Assembly (NCBI RefSeq): GCF_035594125.1 | Contig: NC_087156.1 | Span: 12,854,806-12,918,805 of the forward strand | Direction of reading: 5' to 3' | DNA length: 64,000 bases | Source of the DNA: Scylla paramamosain | Lineage: Eukaryota; Arthropoda; Malacostraca; Decapoda; Portunidae | Shown: one piece after another, positions 12,387 to 27,200 of the stretch | Position numbering within the stretch: the first letter of the stretch is position 1 | How the letters are laid out: each line of letters opens with the position of its first letter | Notes under the pieces: generated by a model | The model's input: only the letters and a program-made list of their open reading frames with translations | The model's database searches: none | What the model was told of the DNA's origin: nothing | Position numbers and translations under genes: made by a program

Positions 12387-13319
12387 CAAAAACACTCAAA
12401 ATACATGTTTTTGGTAATGTTAATCTGTTTTTCCATAAAGGGTGTTTTGCATGTGTTTTAGCGTTTTGGTATATAAGGAGTTAAAAAACACTTAAAGGCA
12501 AGTTCTTGGTAAAAGTTTGTTTTATTCCCATGTAATGTGATTGCCCTCCTTTTTAGTGCTTTATTGCCTAACTCTCTCAAAAACCCTCAAAAGACACTTT
12601 TCTGGTAATATCATTTTTTTTCTCACATAAAGTTTGTTTCGCATGCAATTTGAGGTTCTAGTAACTAAGAATGTGAAAAACACTCAAAATACACGCATTT
12701 AGTAATGTTATTCTGTTTCTTAATTAAGAGTGTTATTCAGGAGTTTCAGCATTTTGATATCTAAGAAACTTCTCCATATACACTAGTTTTTGCGTTTTTT
12801 CCTTTGTGGTTCTTGTGAAACTGAAAAATACTCATTATACACGTTTCTCGTAATGTCTTTTTCTTTCCCAATATAGAGTGCTTTGCATCTATTTTCGCGT
12901 TTTTTTTTTTTTTTTTTTTGTTGGTTACAAGCTCAAAAATACTTAAAATATATCTTTTTGGTAATGTTTTTCTATTTCTTCATATTGGTCTGTTTGCATC
13001 CGTTTTAGCGTTTTTTACGTAAAACACTGAAAAGACACGTTTTCAGTAATTTTGTTTTGGATTCCCATATAGAGTGACTTCCATATTATTTATCGTTTAG
13101 GTGCCTAACATGCTGAAAAACACTCAAAAGACAGTTTTCTTGTAAAGTAGTTTAATTTCCTCATATAGATGGCTTTGCATGCACTTTAGGGTTTGGTACA
13201 TAACAGTCCGAAAAAAAAGCTAAATTTAACTTTTACGATAATGTTCTTTTATCCACATAATTTCCCTGAATTTTAACAGAATTTTGTCATCTCGGTACCT
13301 ATGAAGATGAATAACAAAA

Positions 13320-14730
13320 AAAAAAAAAAACACTCAATAAAGAGTGTTATATGTGGCTTTTAGCTTTTTGGTAAATAATGATCTTAAAAACACTGATAAT
13401 ACACGTTTCTCGTAATGTCTTTTCGTTTCCCAAAAATAGGGTTCTTTGCATGTATTTAAGCGTTTTTATTGGTAACATGATCAAAAACACTCAAAATATA
13501 TATTTTTCCATATTTCTCCATAAAGTGTTTTGCATGCGTTTTAGCGTTTTGTTATATAAGGAGCTCAAAACACTTTTATTTCCATGTAATGTGATTCCCC
13601 TGCTTTTTAGTGCTTTATTGCCTATCACACTCAAAAACACTCAAAAGACACTTTTCTGGTAATGTAATTTTTTTTTTTCCCACATAAAGCTGGTTTCGCA
13701 TGCAATTTGTGATTTTGGTAACTAAGAATGTGAAAAGCACTCAAAAGGCGTTTAGGCGTTTTTATAGATAACATGATAAAAAACACCCAAATTACATGTT
13801 TTTGGTAATTTATTCTGTTTCTCCATAAAGTTTGTTTTGCATACGTTTTAGCGGTTTGGTATATATGGAGCTCAAAAACATTTAAAGGCAAGTTCTTGGT
13901 AAAAAATGATTTTATTCCAATGAAAAGTGATTGCCCTGCTTTTAAGTGCTTTATTGCCTATCACGCTCAAAAACACTCAAAAGACATTTTTTTGGAAATG
14001 TCATGTTTTCCAACTTAAATCTGGTTTCGCATAAAATTTGGGTTTTTGATAACTAAGAATATGAAAAACATTCAAAATACACGAATTTGGAAAGGTTGTT
14101 CGGTTTCTCAATTAAGAGTGTTATTCATGAGTTTGAACATTTTGTTATCTAGGAAACTTCTCCATATACACGAGTTTTTGCGTTTTTTGCCTTGTTGTTC
14201 TTTTGAACTATAATACACTCATTATACACTTTTCTAGCAATGTCCCTTTGTTTCCCAATATAGAGTGCTTTGTATCAATTTTAGCATTTTTTTGTAGGTA
14301 ACAAGCTCAAAAACACTCAAAATATACCTTTTTGGTAATGTTTTTTTTTTTTTTTCTATTTCTTGATATTGGTTGGTTTGCATCCATTTTTTGCGTTTTT
14401 CTACGTAAAACACTGGAAAGACACGTTTTCAGTAATTTTGTTTTGGATTCCCATATAAAGTGAGTTCCTTATTATTTATCAATTTGGTGCTTAACATGCT
14501 GAAAAAACACTCAAAAGACAGATTTCTGGTAAGGTTGTTTAATTTCCTTATTTAGGAGGCTTTGCATGCAGTTTAGGGTTTGGTACATAACAGTCCGAAA
14601 AAAAGCTAAAATCAACTTTTTTTTTATAATATTCTCTTATCAAATAATTGCCTTGAATTTTCCCAGAATTTTGGCATTTCGGTATCTATGAAGATGAATA
14701 ACAAAAAAAAAATCCTATTTTTTTTATTTT

Positions 14731-14763
<33 letters not shown>

Positions 14764-17310
14764 GTGTATAAAGAGTGTGTTTTAGGTTTTTGGTACTTAA
14801 ACTTAAAAACACTCATAATATACGTTTCTCGTAATGTCCTTTTGTTTCCGAAACATAAGGTTTTTTGCATGTATTTAAGTGTTTTTATAAATAACATGAT
14901 AAAAAATACTCGAAACACATGTTTTTGCTAATTTTATTCTGTTTCACCATGAAGTTTGTTTTGCATACGTTTTAGCGGTTTAGTATATAAGGAGCTCAAA
15001 AACACTTGAATGCAAGTTCTTGATAAAAATTGGTTTTATTCAAATGTAATGTGAGTGCCCTGCTATTTAGTGCTTCATTGCCTATCAGGCTCAAAAACAC
15101 TCAAAAGAATTTTTTCTGGTAATGTCATTTTTTTTCTCACATAAAGCTGGTTTCGCATGCAATTTGGGGTTTTGGTAACTAAGAATGTGTAAAGCTCTCA
15201 AAATACACGCATTTAGTAAGGTTGTTCTGTTTCTCAATTAGGAATGTTATTCATGAGTTTCAGCATTTTGGTATCTAGGAAACTTCTCCATATCCACAAG
15301 TTTTTGCGTGTTTTGCCTTTTGGTTCTTTGGAACTATTAAACACTCATTATACACTTTTCTTGCAATGTCCTTTTATTTCCTAATATAGAGTGCTTTGCA
15401 TCAATTTTCGCGTTTTTTGTAGGTAACAAGCTCGAAAACACTCAAAATATACCTTTTTGGTAATATTTTTCTATTTTTTTATATTGGTTGGTTTGCATCC
15501 GTTTTAGCGCTTTTCTACGTAAAACACTGAGAAGACACGTTTTCAGTAGTTTTGTTTGGATTTCCGTATAGAGCGAGTTCCTTATTTATTTATCGTTTTG
15601 GTGCCTAACATTCTGAAAAACACTCAAAAGACAGATTTCTTTAAAGGTCGTTTAATTTCCTCATATAGGAGAAGGCTTTGCATGCACTTTAGGGTTTGGT
15701 ATATAACAGTCCGAAAAAAAGCTAAAAATAACTTTTTTGATAATTTTCTTTTATCATATTATAGCCCGGAATTTTCCCAGAATTTTGGCATCTCGGTACC
15801 TATGAAGATGAATAACAAAAAAAAATCCTATTTTTTAAATTTTTATTTATTTATTTTCTAAATAATGAGTGTTATTTGTGGGTTTTAGCTTTTTGGTACT
15901 TAAGGAACTAAAAAACAATCATAATACATATTTCTCGGAATGTCCTTTCGTTTCCCAAACATAAGGTTCTTTGCTTGTATTTAAGCGTTTTTATAGATAA
16001 CATGATCGAAAACACTCAAAATACATATTTTTGGTAATGTTATTCTGTTTCTCCATAAAAGGTGTTTTGCATGCGTTTTAGCGTTTTGGTGTGTAATGAC
16101 CTCAAAAACACCTAAAAACACGTTCTTGGTAAAAGATGGTTTTATTCCCATGTAATGTGATTGCCCTGTTTTTTATTGGTTTATTGCTCAACACGCTCAA
16201 AAACACTCGAAAGACATTTTCTGGTATTATTATTTTTTTCCCATATAAAGCTAGTTTCGCATGGAATTTGGGGTTTTGGTAACTAAGAATGTGAAAAACA
16301 CTCAAAATACATGCATTTAGTAAGGTTGTTCTGTTTCTTAAAATTTAAAAGTGGTATTCATGAGTTTCAGCATTTTGGTATGTAAGAAACTTCTCTAATA
16401 CACACATTTGGTAAGGTAGTTCTGTTTCTCAATTAAAAGTGTTACACATGAGATTCAGCATTTTGGTAGGTAAGAAACTTCTTTATGTACTCGAGTTTTT
16501 GAGTTTTTTGCCTTGTGGTTCTTGTGAAACTATAAAACACTCATTATACACGTTTCTCGTAATGTCCTTTTCTTTCCTAATATAGAGTGTGTTTCATCCA
16601 TTTTCGCATTTTTTTTAGGTGACAAGCTCAAAATCACATCAAAATATATCTTTTTGGTAATGTTATTATATTTCTTCAAATAGCGTTTTTCTACGTAAAT
16701 CACTGAAAACACGCGTTTTCAGTAATATTGTTGAAATTCTTGAAGAAACACTCAAAAGACAGGTTTCTGGTAAAGTCGAGTAATTTCTCAATATAAGTGG
16801 CTATGCATGCACTTTAGGGTTTGGTTCATAACGCCAGAAAAAAGCCAAGATTTTTTTTTTATAATGATTTTTTTTTACAAAATTTCCCTGAATTTTTCCA
16901 GAATTTTGGTATCTCGGTACCTTTTTTTTTCCTCTCTATATAGTGTTATTTGTGTGTTTTAGCTTTTTGGTACTTAAGGAACTTAAAAACACTGATAATA
17001 CACGATTATCTTAATGTCCTTTTCTTATACAAACAAAGGGTTCTTTATATGTATTTAAGCGTTTTTATAAGTAACATGATCAAAAACACTCAAAATACAT
17101 AATTTTGGTAAAGTTATTCTGTTTCTCAATAAAGGGTGTTTTACATGCGTTTTAGCGTTTTGGTATGTAAGGAGTTAAAAAAAACTTAAAGGCAAGTTCT
17201 TCGTAAAAGTTGGTTTTATTCCAAAGTTATGTGATTTTTCTGCTTATTAGTGCTTTGTTGCATATCACGCTCAAAAACACTTAAAAGACATTTTTCTGGT
17301 AATGTCATTT
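13320..17310 (+). repeat. Satellite block C2 (short super-repeat copy, forward)
   Basis: Begins in a subunit 9/10 of type g (CTCAATAAAGAGTG followed by GGCTTTTAGC, as near 4905). HOR anchors fall at about 13482, 13778, 14901, 16008 and 17081. An internal deletion at about 13757 joins subunit 4 directly to subunit 10, so the 13482 unit is only 296 bp. The units at 13778 and 14901 resemble h/i-type HORs but I could not place them firmly. The unit at 16008 is clearly variant i, with the subunit-4 duplication at about 16390-16475, and 17081 matches variant j. The block ends at about 17310, where GGTAATGTCATTT (subunit 3) is joined to AAACGTTTTTATTGG (end of subunit 10). Confidence 0.85.
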
Positions 17311-20300
17311 AAACGTTTTTATTGGTAACATGGTCAAAAACACTCAAAATACATGTTTTTGGTAATGTTATTCTGTTTCACCATAAAGTGTATTTTGCCT
17401 GCGTTTCAGTGTTTTGGTATATAAGGAGCTGAAAAATACTTAGAGGCAAGTTCTTATTAAAAATTGGTTTAATTCCAATGTAATGTGATTGCCCTGCTTT
17501 TTAGTGCTTTATTGCCTAACACGCTCAAAAAAAACTCTCAAAAGACATTTTTTGGTAATGTAATTTTTTTTTTTCCCACATAAAGCAGGTTTCGCATGCA
17601 ATTTAATAAGATTGTTCTGTTTCTGAATTAAGAGTGTTGTTCATGAGTTTCAGCATTTTGGTATCTACGAAACTTCTTCATATACACTATTTTTTGCATT
17701 TTTTGCCTTGTGGTTTTTTTTAACTAAAAAACACTCATTATACACTTTTCATACAATGTCCTTTTCTTTCCCATTATAGAGTGCTTTGCATCAATTTTCG
17801 TGTTTCTTATAGGTAACAAGCTGAAAAAACACTCAAAATATACCTTTTTGTTAATGTTTTTCTATTTCTTTATATTGATTTGTTTCCATCCGTGTTAGAG
17901 TTTTTCTACGTAAAACACTGAGAAGACACATTTTCAGTAATTTTGTTTTGAATTACCATATAGAGTGAGTTCCTTATTATTTATAGTTTTGGTGCCTAAC
18001 ATGCTGAACAACACTCAAAAGAGAGATTTCTGATAAAGTCGTTTAATTTCCTCATATAGGAGGTTTTGCATGCACTTTAATGTTTGGTACATAACAGTCC
18101 GAAAAAAAAAGTTAAAATTAACTTTTTTGATAATATTGTTTTATCATATAATTGCCCTGAATTTTTCCAGAATTTTGGCATCTCGGTACTTATGAAGATA
18201 AATAAAAGAAAAAAAAATCCTATTTTTAATTTTTTTCATTTATTTGTTTATTTTTTATCAATAAAGAGTGTTATTTGTGGGATTTACCTTTTTGGTACTT
18301 AAGGAACATAAAAACACTCATAATACACGTTTCTCGTAATGTCCTTTCGTTTCCCAAACATAAGGTTCTTTGCATGTATTTAAGCGTTTTTATAGATAAC
18401 ATGATGAAAAACACTCAAAATACAAGGTTTTGGTAATGTTATTCTGTTTCTCCATGAAGTGTGTTTTGTATGCGTTTTAGCAGTTTTGTATGTAAGGAGC
18501 TCAAAAACACTTAAAGGCAAGTTCTTGGTAAAAAATGGTTTATTCCAATGTAATGTGATTGTCCTGCATTTGAGTACTTTATTACCTATCACGTTGAAAA
18601 ACATTCAAAAGATACTTTTCTGGTAAAGTCATTTTTTTTCCCCACAAAGCTATTTTTGCATGTAATTTGGGGTTTTTGGTAACTAAGAATGTGAAAAGAA
18701 CTCAAAATACACGCATTTAGTAAGGTTGTTCTATTTTTCAATTAAGAGTGTTATTCATGAGTTTCAGCATTTTGATATCTAAGAAATCTCTCCATATACA
18801 AGAGTTTTTGCGTTGTTTGCTTTGTGGTTCTTTTGAACTATAAAACACTCATTATACACTTTTTTTGCAATGTCCTTTTGTTTCCCAATATAGAGTGCTT
18901 TGCATCAATTTTCGCGGTTTTTATAGGTAAAAAAACTCAAAAACACTCAAAATATACCTTTTTGGTAACGCTTTTCTATTTCTTGATATTGGTTGGTTTG
19001 CATCCGTTTTAACGTTTTTTTACGTAAAACACTGAGAAGACACGTTTTCAGTAACTTTGTTTTGGATTCCCATATAGAGTGAGTTCCTTATTATTTATCG
19101 TTTTGGTGCCTAACATACTAAAAAGCACACAAAACACAGATTTCTGCTAAGGTCGTTTAATTTCCTCATATTGGAGGCTTTGCATGCACTTTAGTGTTTG
19201 GTACATAACAGTCCGAAAAAAAAAAGCTGAAATTCACTTTTTTGGTAATATTGTTTCATCACATAATTGCCCTGAATTTTCTCAGAATTTTGGCATCTCG
19301 GTATCTATAAAGATGAATAACAAAAAAAAAAAAGAAAAAAAATCCTATTTATTTATTTATTTTTATTTTTTTCTAAATAAAGAGTGTTATTTGTGAGTTT
19401 TAGGTTTTTGGTACTTATGGAACTTATAAAAAACACTCATAATACACGTTTCTCGTAATGTCCTTTTGTTTCCCAAACATAATGTTCTTTGCATGTACTT
19501 AAGCGTTTTTTATAGATAACATGATCAAAAACACTGAAAATACATGTTTTTGGTAATGTTATTCTGTTTCTCCATAAAGTTTCTATTGCATGCGTTTTAA
19601 CCGTTTTTATATATAAGGGGTTAAAAACACTTAAAGGCAAATTCTTCGTAAAAGTTGGTTTTATTCTCATGTAATGTGATTATTCTGCTTTATATTGCTT
19701 TCTTGCATATCACGCTCAAAAACACTCAAAAGACACTTTTTTGGTAATGTCATTTTTTTTTCCCAAATGAAGTTAGTTTCGCATGTAATTTGGCATTTTT
19801 TGTAACTAAGAATGTGAAAAACAATTAAAATACACAATTTAGTAAGGTAGTTCTGTTTCTCGATTAATAGTGTTATTCATGCATTCCATTCTTTTGGTAT
19901 GTAAAAATTTCTCTATATACAGGAGTTTTTGCGTTTATTGCCTTGTGGTTGTTTTAAAACTATAAAACACTCATTATACACGTGTCTCGTAATTTCCTTT
20001 TGTTTCCTAATATAGAGTGCTTTACATCCATTTTTGCATTTTTGTAGGTAACAAGCTCAAAAACACTCAAAATATTTTTTTTTGGTAATGTTATTCTATT
20101 TCTTCATATAGGATGGTTTGCATCCGCTTTAGCGTTTTTCTACGTAAAACACTGAAAAGACACGTTTTCAGTAATTTTGTTTTGGATTCACATATTGACT
20201 GATTTTCATATTATTTATCGTATATGTGCCTAACATGCTGAAAAAAACTGAAAAGACAAGTTTCTGGTAAAGTCGTTTAACTTACCTATATAGGTGGCTT

Positions 20301-20801
20301 TCCATGTACTTTAGATTTTGGTACATAACAATCGGAAAAAAAAAGCTATAATTAACTTTCATGACAATGTTCTTTTTTCACATAAATTCCCTGAATTTTG
20401 GCAGAATTTTGGCAATTCGGTACCTATGAAGATGAAAAAAAAAATCCCATTTTTTAATTTTTTTTATTTATTTATTTTTTCTAAAACGTTTTATTTGTGG
20501 GTTTTAGCTTTTTCGTACTGAAGAATGTTCTTTCGTTTCCCGAACATAAAATTCTCTTTGCATGTATTTAAGCGTTTTTATATATAACATAATCAAAAAC
20601 ACTATAAATACATGTATTTGGTAATGTTATTCTGTTTCTCCATAAAATGTACTTTGCATGCGTTCTAGCCTTTTGGTATGTAAGGAGCTCAAAAACACTT
20701 AAAGGCAAGTTCTTGGTAAAATTTGGTTTTATTCCTACGTAATGTGATTGCCCTGGCCTTTAGTGCTTTATTGCGTAACACGCTCAAAAATACTGAAAAG
20801 A

Positions 20802-21277
20802 CATGCAAAGCCTCTCATATGAGAAAATTAAAGACCTTACCAGAAATCTGTCTTTTGAGTGTTTTTCAGCATTTTAGGCACCAAAACGATAAATAATAAG
20901 GAACTCACTCTATGTGGAAATCCAAAAGAAAATTACTGAAAACGTGTCTTCTCAGTGTTTTACGTAAAAAAACGCTAAAACTGATACAAACCAACCAATA
21001 TCAAGAAGCAGAACAACATTACGAAAAATGTATATTTTGAGTGTTCTTGAGCTTGTTACAAAAAAACGCGAAAATGGATACAAAGCATTCTTTATTGGGA
21101 AACAAAGGCATATTGCGAAAAAAGTGTATAATGAATGTTTTATAGTTCAAAAAAAAAACCACAAGGCAAAAAACGCAAAAACTCTCGTATATGGAGAAGT
21201 TTCCTATATACCAAAATGCTGAAACTCATGAATAACACTCTTAAATGAGAAGCAGAGCAACCTTACTAAATGGGTGT
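20802..21277 (-). repeat. Local inversion in variant d, long form (C3 copy)
   Basis: Same left and right breakpoints as 2393-2702, but 476 bp long. It retains the reverse-strand subunits 6 and 5 between the TTTTACGTA motif and the GTGTATAATGAATG motif, and the GGAGAAGTTTCC stretch near 21200, both deleted in the other three copies. It reads as the parental form of the inversion. Confidence 0.85.
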
Positions 21278-24200
21278 CATAAACACTAAAAGGCAAGTTC
21301 TTCGTAAAAGTTGGTTTTATTCCCATGTAATGTGATTGCCCTGCTTTTTAGTGCTTTATTGCCTAACACGCTCAAAAACACTCAAAGACACTTTTCTGGT
21401 AATGTCATTTTTTTCCCACATAAAACTAGTTTCGCATGGAATTTGGGGTTTTGGTAACTAAGAATGTAAAAAAACACACAAAATACACGCATTTAGTAAG
21501 CTTGTTTTGTTTCTTGATTAAGAGTGTTATTCATGAGTTTCAGTATTTTGGTATCTTAGAAACTTCTGCATACAGTCGAGTTTTTGCGTTTTTTGCCATG
21601 TGATTCTGGTGAAACTATAAAACACTCATTATACACGTTTCTCGTTATGTCTTTTTTTTTCTTATATAGAGTGCTTTGCATCCATTTTCCCGTTTTTTTA
21701 TGTAACAAGCTCAAAAAACACACAAAATATACTTTTTTGGTAATGTTATTCTATTTCTTCATATTGGTTGGTTTGCATCCGCTTTAGCGTTATTCTACGT
21801 AAATCTTTTAAAAGACACGTTTTCAGTCATTTTGTTTTGGATTTCCATATAGATTGACTTTCATATTATTATCGTTTTGTTACCTAACATGCAGAAAAAA
21901 ACACTCAAAAGAGATATTTCTTGTAAAGTCATTAAATTTCATCAGATAGGTGGCTTTGCATACAATTTATGGTTTGGAACATAACTCCGAAAAAAAAGGT
22001 AAAACTAACTTTTTCGATAATGTTTTTTCCACATAATTTCCCTGAATTTTGGCAGAATTTTGGCATCTTGGTACCTATGAACATCAATAACAAAAAAATA
22101 AAAATGCTATTTTTTTTCTCTATAAAGACTGTTATTTGTAGGTTTTAACGTTTTGGTACTTAAGGAACATAAAAACATTCATAATACACATTTCTCGTAA
22201 TGTCCTTTCGTTTCCAAAATATGGGGATCTTTGCATGTATTTAAGCGTTTTTATAGGTAACATGATAAAAAGAAACACTCAAAACACTTATTTTTGGTAA
22301 TGTTATTCTGCTTCTCCATAAAGGAGTGTTTTGCATGCCTTTTAGTGATTTGGTATGTAAGGAGCTGAAAAACACTTCAAGGCAAGTTCTTGGTAAAAGT
22401 TGGTTTTATTCCAATGTAATATGATTGCCCTGCTTTTTAGTGCTTTATTGCCTAACACGCTCAAAACACTGAAAAGATACTTCTGGTAATGTCATTTTTT
22501 TCCCACATAAAGCTAGTTTCGCATGCTATTTAGGGTTTTGGAAAAGAATATGAAAAAAACACTCAAAATACACTCATTTGGTAATGTTGTTCTGTTTCTC
22601 AAATAAGATTTTTATTCATGAGTTTCAGCATTTTGGTATCTAAAAAAATTCTTTATATACACGAGTTTTTGCGTTTTTTGCCTTGTGGTTCTTGTGAACC
22701 ACAAGTTCTTTTGCCCGAAAATAATAAGACACTCATTATTCATGTTTCTCGTAATGTCCTTTTCTTTCCCAATAGGGAGTGCTTTGCATCCATTTTCGCG
22801 TTTTTTGTTGGTAACAAGCTCAAAAACACTCAAAATATACCTCTTTGGTAATGTTATTCTATTTCTTCATATTGGTTGGTTTTCATCTGTTTTAGCGTTT
22901 TTCTACGTAAAACACCGAAAAGACACGTTTTCAGTAATTTTGTTTTCGATTCTCAAAGAATATTGCCAGAATTTTCGCATGAATATTTTCGATGAATAAC
23001 AAAAAAAATATATATATATATATATTTTCTTTTCTTTTTTTTCTCTATAAAGAGTGTTATTTATGGGTTTTATCTTTTTTGGTACTTAAGGAACTTAAAA
23101 AACACTCATAATACACGTTTCTCGTAATGTCCTATTGTTTCCCAAAAATAGGCTTCTTTACATGTATTTAAGCGTTTTTATTGGTAATATGATCAAAAAC
23201 CCTCAAAATACATGTTTTTGGTAATGTTCTTCTGTTTCACCATAAAGTGTATTTTGCATGCGTTTGTGTTTTGGTATATATGGAGCTCAAAAACACTTAA
23301 AGGCAAGTTCATGTTAAAAATTGGTTTTATTCCAATGTAATGTGTTTGCCCTGATTTTTAGTACTTTATTGCCTAACACGCTCAAAAACACTCAAAAGAT
23401 ATTTTTTATAGTAATGTCATTTTTTACCCACATAAAGCTGGTTTCGCATGCAATTTGGGGTTTTGGTGACTAAGAATGTGAAAAGCACTCAAAATACACG
23501 CATTTAGTAAGATTGTTCTGTTTCTCAATTAAGAGTGTTGTTCCAGAGTTTCAGCATTTTAGAATGTAAGAAACTTCTCTATATACACGAGTTTTTACGT
23601 TTTTTGCTTTGTAGTTCTTGTGAAACTATAAAACACTCATTTATACACGTTTCTCGTAATCTTCTTTTGCTTCCGAATATAAAGTGCTTTCCATCCATTT
23701 TCGCGTTTTTTTTTTTTGTAACAAGCTCAAAAACACTCAAAATATACCTTTTTGGTAATGTTTTTCTATTTCTTGATATTGGTAGGTTTGCATCCGTTTT
23801 AGCGTTTTTCTACGTAAAACAAAGAAAAAACACGTTTTCAGCAATTTTGTTTTGGATTCTCATAGAGTGAGTTCCTTATTATTAATCGTTTTGGTGCCTA
23901 ACATGCTGAAAAACACTCAAAAAACAGATTTCTGGTAAGGTCGTTTAATTTTCTCATACAGGAGTCTTTGGATGCACTTTAGTGTTTGGTACATAAGTCC
24001 GAAAAAAAAGCTAAAATTTTCTTTTTTGATAATTTTTGTTTTATCATATAATAGCCCTGAATTTTCTCAGAATTTTGGCATCTCGGTACCTATGAAGATT
24101 AATAACAAAAAATAAAATCCTATTTTTTTATTTTCTTACTTTTTTTTTTTCTAAATAAAGAGTCTTATTTGTGGGTTTTAACTTTTTCGTACTTAAGGAA

Positions 24201-27200
24201 CTTAAAAACACTTATAATACACGTTTCTCGTAATGTCCTTTTGTTTCGGAAACATTAGGTTTTTTGCATGTATTTAAGCGTTTTTATAGATAACATGATT
24301 AAAGACACTTAGAATATATGTTTTTGGTAATTTTATTCTGTTTCTTCATAAAAGGTGTTTTGCATGCGTTTTAGCGTTTTGGTATGTAATGAGTTCAAAA
24401 ACACTTAAAGGCAAGTTCTTGGTAAAAGTTGTTTTTATTCCCATGTAATATGATTGTCCTGCTTTTTAGTGCTTTATTGCCTAACACGCTCAAAAACACT
24501 CAAAAGACACTTTTTTGGTAATATCATTTTTTTTCCCACATAAAGCTAGTTTTGCATGGAATTTGGGGTTTTGGTAACTAAGAATGTGAAAAAACTCAAA
24601 ACAGGCATTTAGTAAGGTTGTTCTATTTCTTAATTAAAAGTATTATTCATGAGTTTCAGCATTTTGGTACGTAAGAAACTTTTCTAATACACACATTTGG
24701 TAAGGTATTTCTGTTTCAAAATTAAAAGTATTATTCATGAGTTTCAGCTTTTTGATATGTAAGAAACTTCTTTATGTACACGAGTTTTTGAGTATTTTAC
24801 CTTGTGGTTCTTGTCAAACTATAAAACACTCATACACGTTTCTCGTAATGTCCTCTTCTTTGCCAATATAAAGTGCTTTCTATCCATTTTTGCATTTTTT
24901 GTAGGTAACAAGCTCAAAAACACATCAAAATATATCTTTTTGGTAATGTTATTCTATTTTTTTTCATATTGGTTGGTTTGCATCCGTTTTAGCGTTTTTT
25001 TACGTAAATCACTGAAAAGACACGTTTTAAGTAATATTGTTGAAATTGCTGAAAAACACTCAAAAGACAGGTTTCTGGTAAAGTCGTGTAATTTCCCCAT
25101 ATAGGTGGATCTGCATGCACTTCAGAGTTTGTACATAACTCCGGAAAAAAGCTAAATTTTTTTTTATAATGATTTTTTTTTGCAAAATTTCCATGAATTT
25201 TGCCAGAATTTTGGCATCTTGGTACCTATGAAGATGAATAACAAAAAAAAAAAAAAAATTCTCAATATAAAGAGTTATTTGTGGGTTTTAGCTTTTTGGT
25301 AGTTAAGGAACTTAAAAACACCCATAATACACGGATTTCGTAATGTCCTTTCATTTTCCAAACATAGGGTTCTTTGCATGTATTTAGGCGTTTTTATAGG
25401 TAACTTGATCAAAAACACTCAAAATACATGTTTCTGGTAATGTTATTTTGTTTCTCCATAAAGGGTGTTTCGCATGCGTTTTAGTGTTTTGGTATGTAAG
25501 AAGCTCAAAAACACGTTAAGGTTCTTCGTAAAAGTTGGTTTTATTCCCATATGTGATTGCCCTCCTTTTTAGTGCTTTAGTGCCTATCACGTTCAAAAAC
25601 ACTGAAAAGACACTTTTCTGGTAATGTCATTTTTTCCCACATAAAGCTAGTTTCGCATGCAATTTTTGGTTTTGGTAACTAAGAATGTGAAAAGCACTCA
25701 AAATACATATATTTGGTATGGTTGTTCTGTATTCTTAATTAAGAGTGTTATATCTGAGTTTCAGCATTTTGGTATCTAAGAAACTTCTCCATATACACCG
25801 AGTTTTCGATTTTTGCCTTGTGGCTCTTGTGAAACTATAAAACACTCATTATACACGTTTCTCGTAATGTCCTTTTGTATCCCAATATAGAGTGCTTTCC
25901 ATCCATTTTCACGTTTTTTGAAGGTAAGTTCAAAAACACTCAAAATATACCTTTTTGGTAAAGTTATTCTATTTCTCCATATTCGTTGGTTTGCATTCGA
26001 TTTAGCGTTTTTCTACGTAAAACACTGAAAAGACACTTTTTTCAGTAATTTTGTGATGGATTCCCACATTGAGTGACTTCCATATTATTTATCATTTTGG
26101 TGCCTAACATGCAGAAAAAAAAAAAAAACACAAAAGAGGTTTCAGGTAAGGACGTTTAATTTCCCCATATAGGTGGCTTTGCATGCACTTTAGGGTTTGG
26201 TACATAATAGTCCGAAAAAAAAGCTAAAATTACCTTTTTTTCATAATGTTTTTTTTTCACATAATTTCCCTGAATTTTGCCAGAATTTTGGCATCTTGGT
26301 ACCTATGAAGATAAATAACAAAAAAATAAATAAATTTTTATCTTTTTATATTTTTTTTCTATAAACAGTGTTATTTATTTGTTTTAGCTAAATGTTACTT
26401 AAAGAACTTAAAAACACTCCTAATACATGTTTCTCGAAATGTCCTTTAAATTCCAAACATAAGGTTTTTTGCATGCATTTAAGCGTTTTTATAGGTAACA
26501 TGATCAAAAACACTCAAAATACATGTTTTTGTTAATGTTATTCTGTTTCTTCATAAAGGGTGTTTTCCATTCGTTTTAGCGTTTTGGTATATAAGAAGCA
26601 CAAAAACACTTAAAGGCAAGTTCTTAGTAAAAGTTAGTTTTATTCCCATGTAATGTGATTGCCCTGCTTTTTAGTGCTTTATTGCCTATCATGCTAAAAA
26701 AAAATCACTTAAAAGACACTTATCTGGTAATGTCATTTTTTTCCCACATAAAATTTGGGGTTTTGGTAACTAAGAATGTGAAAAACACTCAAGAAACACA
26801 CATTTGGTAATGTTGTTCTTTTTCTCAATTTAGAGTGTTATTCAGGAGTTTCAGCATTTTGGTATCTAAGAAACTTCCCCATATATATGAGTTTTTCCGT
26901 TTTTTGCTTTGTGCTTCTTGAGAATCTATAAAACACTCATTATACACGTTTCTCGTAATGTCCTTTTGTTAACCAATAGAGAGAGCTTTGCATCCATTTT
27001 CGCGTTTTTTATAAGTAAAAAGCTAAAAAAACACTCAAATTATACCTTTTTGGTAATCTTTTTCTATTTCTTTATATTGGTTGGTTTGCATCCGTTTTAG
27101 CGTTTTTCTACGTAAAACACAAAAAAGACACGTTCAAAGTAATTTTGTTTTGGATTCCCACATAGAATGACTTCAATATTTATTGTTTTGGTGACTAACA

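Larger units (their letters stand above)
1..13320 (+). repeat. Satellite block C1 (super-repeat copy, forward)
   Basis: Continuous array of the ~1.1-kb HOR. HOR anchors (first base of subunit 1, after the ACATGAT motif) lie at about 9, 1103, 2184, 3943, 5055, 6164, 6932, 8002, 9080, 10178, 11292 and 12387. Most spacings are 1,070-1,114 bp. The exceptions are 2184-3943, which carries the local inversion, and 6164-6932, which carries a deletion with filler. In the order used here these are variants a, c, d, f, g, h, i, j, k, l, m, n; variant b and the unit after d are missing compared with C3. The block stops abruptly at about 13320, in the A-rich part of subunit 9, and continues with a unit of type g. 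Short open frames exist on both strands but recur only because the DNA repeats; none looks like a gene. Confidence 0.93.

Noticed and set aside
12899..12920. Long T-run as a retrotransposon poly(A) tail in reverse
   Set aside because: It is an expansion of the normal CGCGTTTTTTGTAGG segment of subunit 5, also expanded at the same place in C3 (about 28098) and C4 (about 35032).
1..13320. CRISPR-like regular repeats and spacers
   Set aside because: Spacing is about 95 bp with no unique spacers; the whole unit is repetitive, and the LINEs show the genome is eukaryotic.
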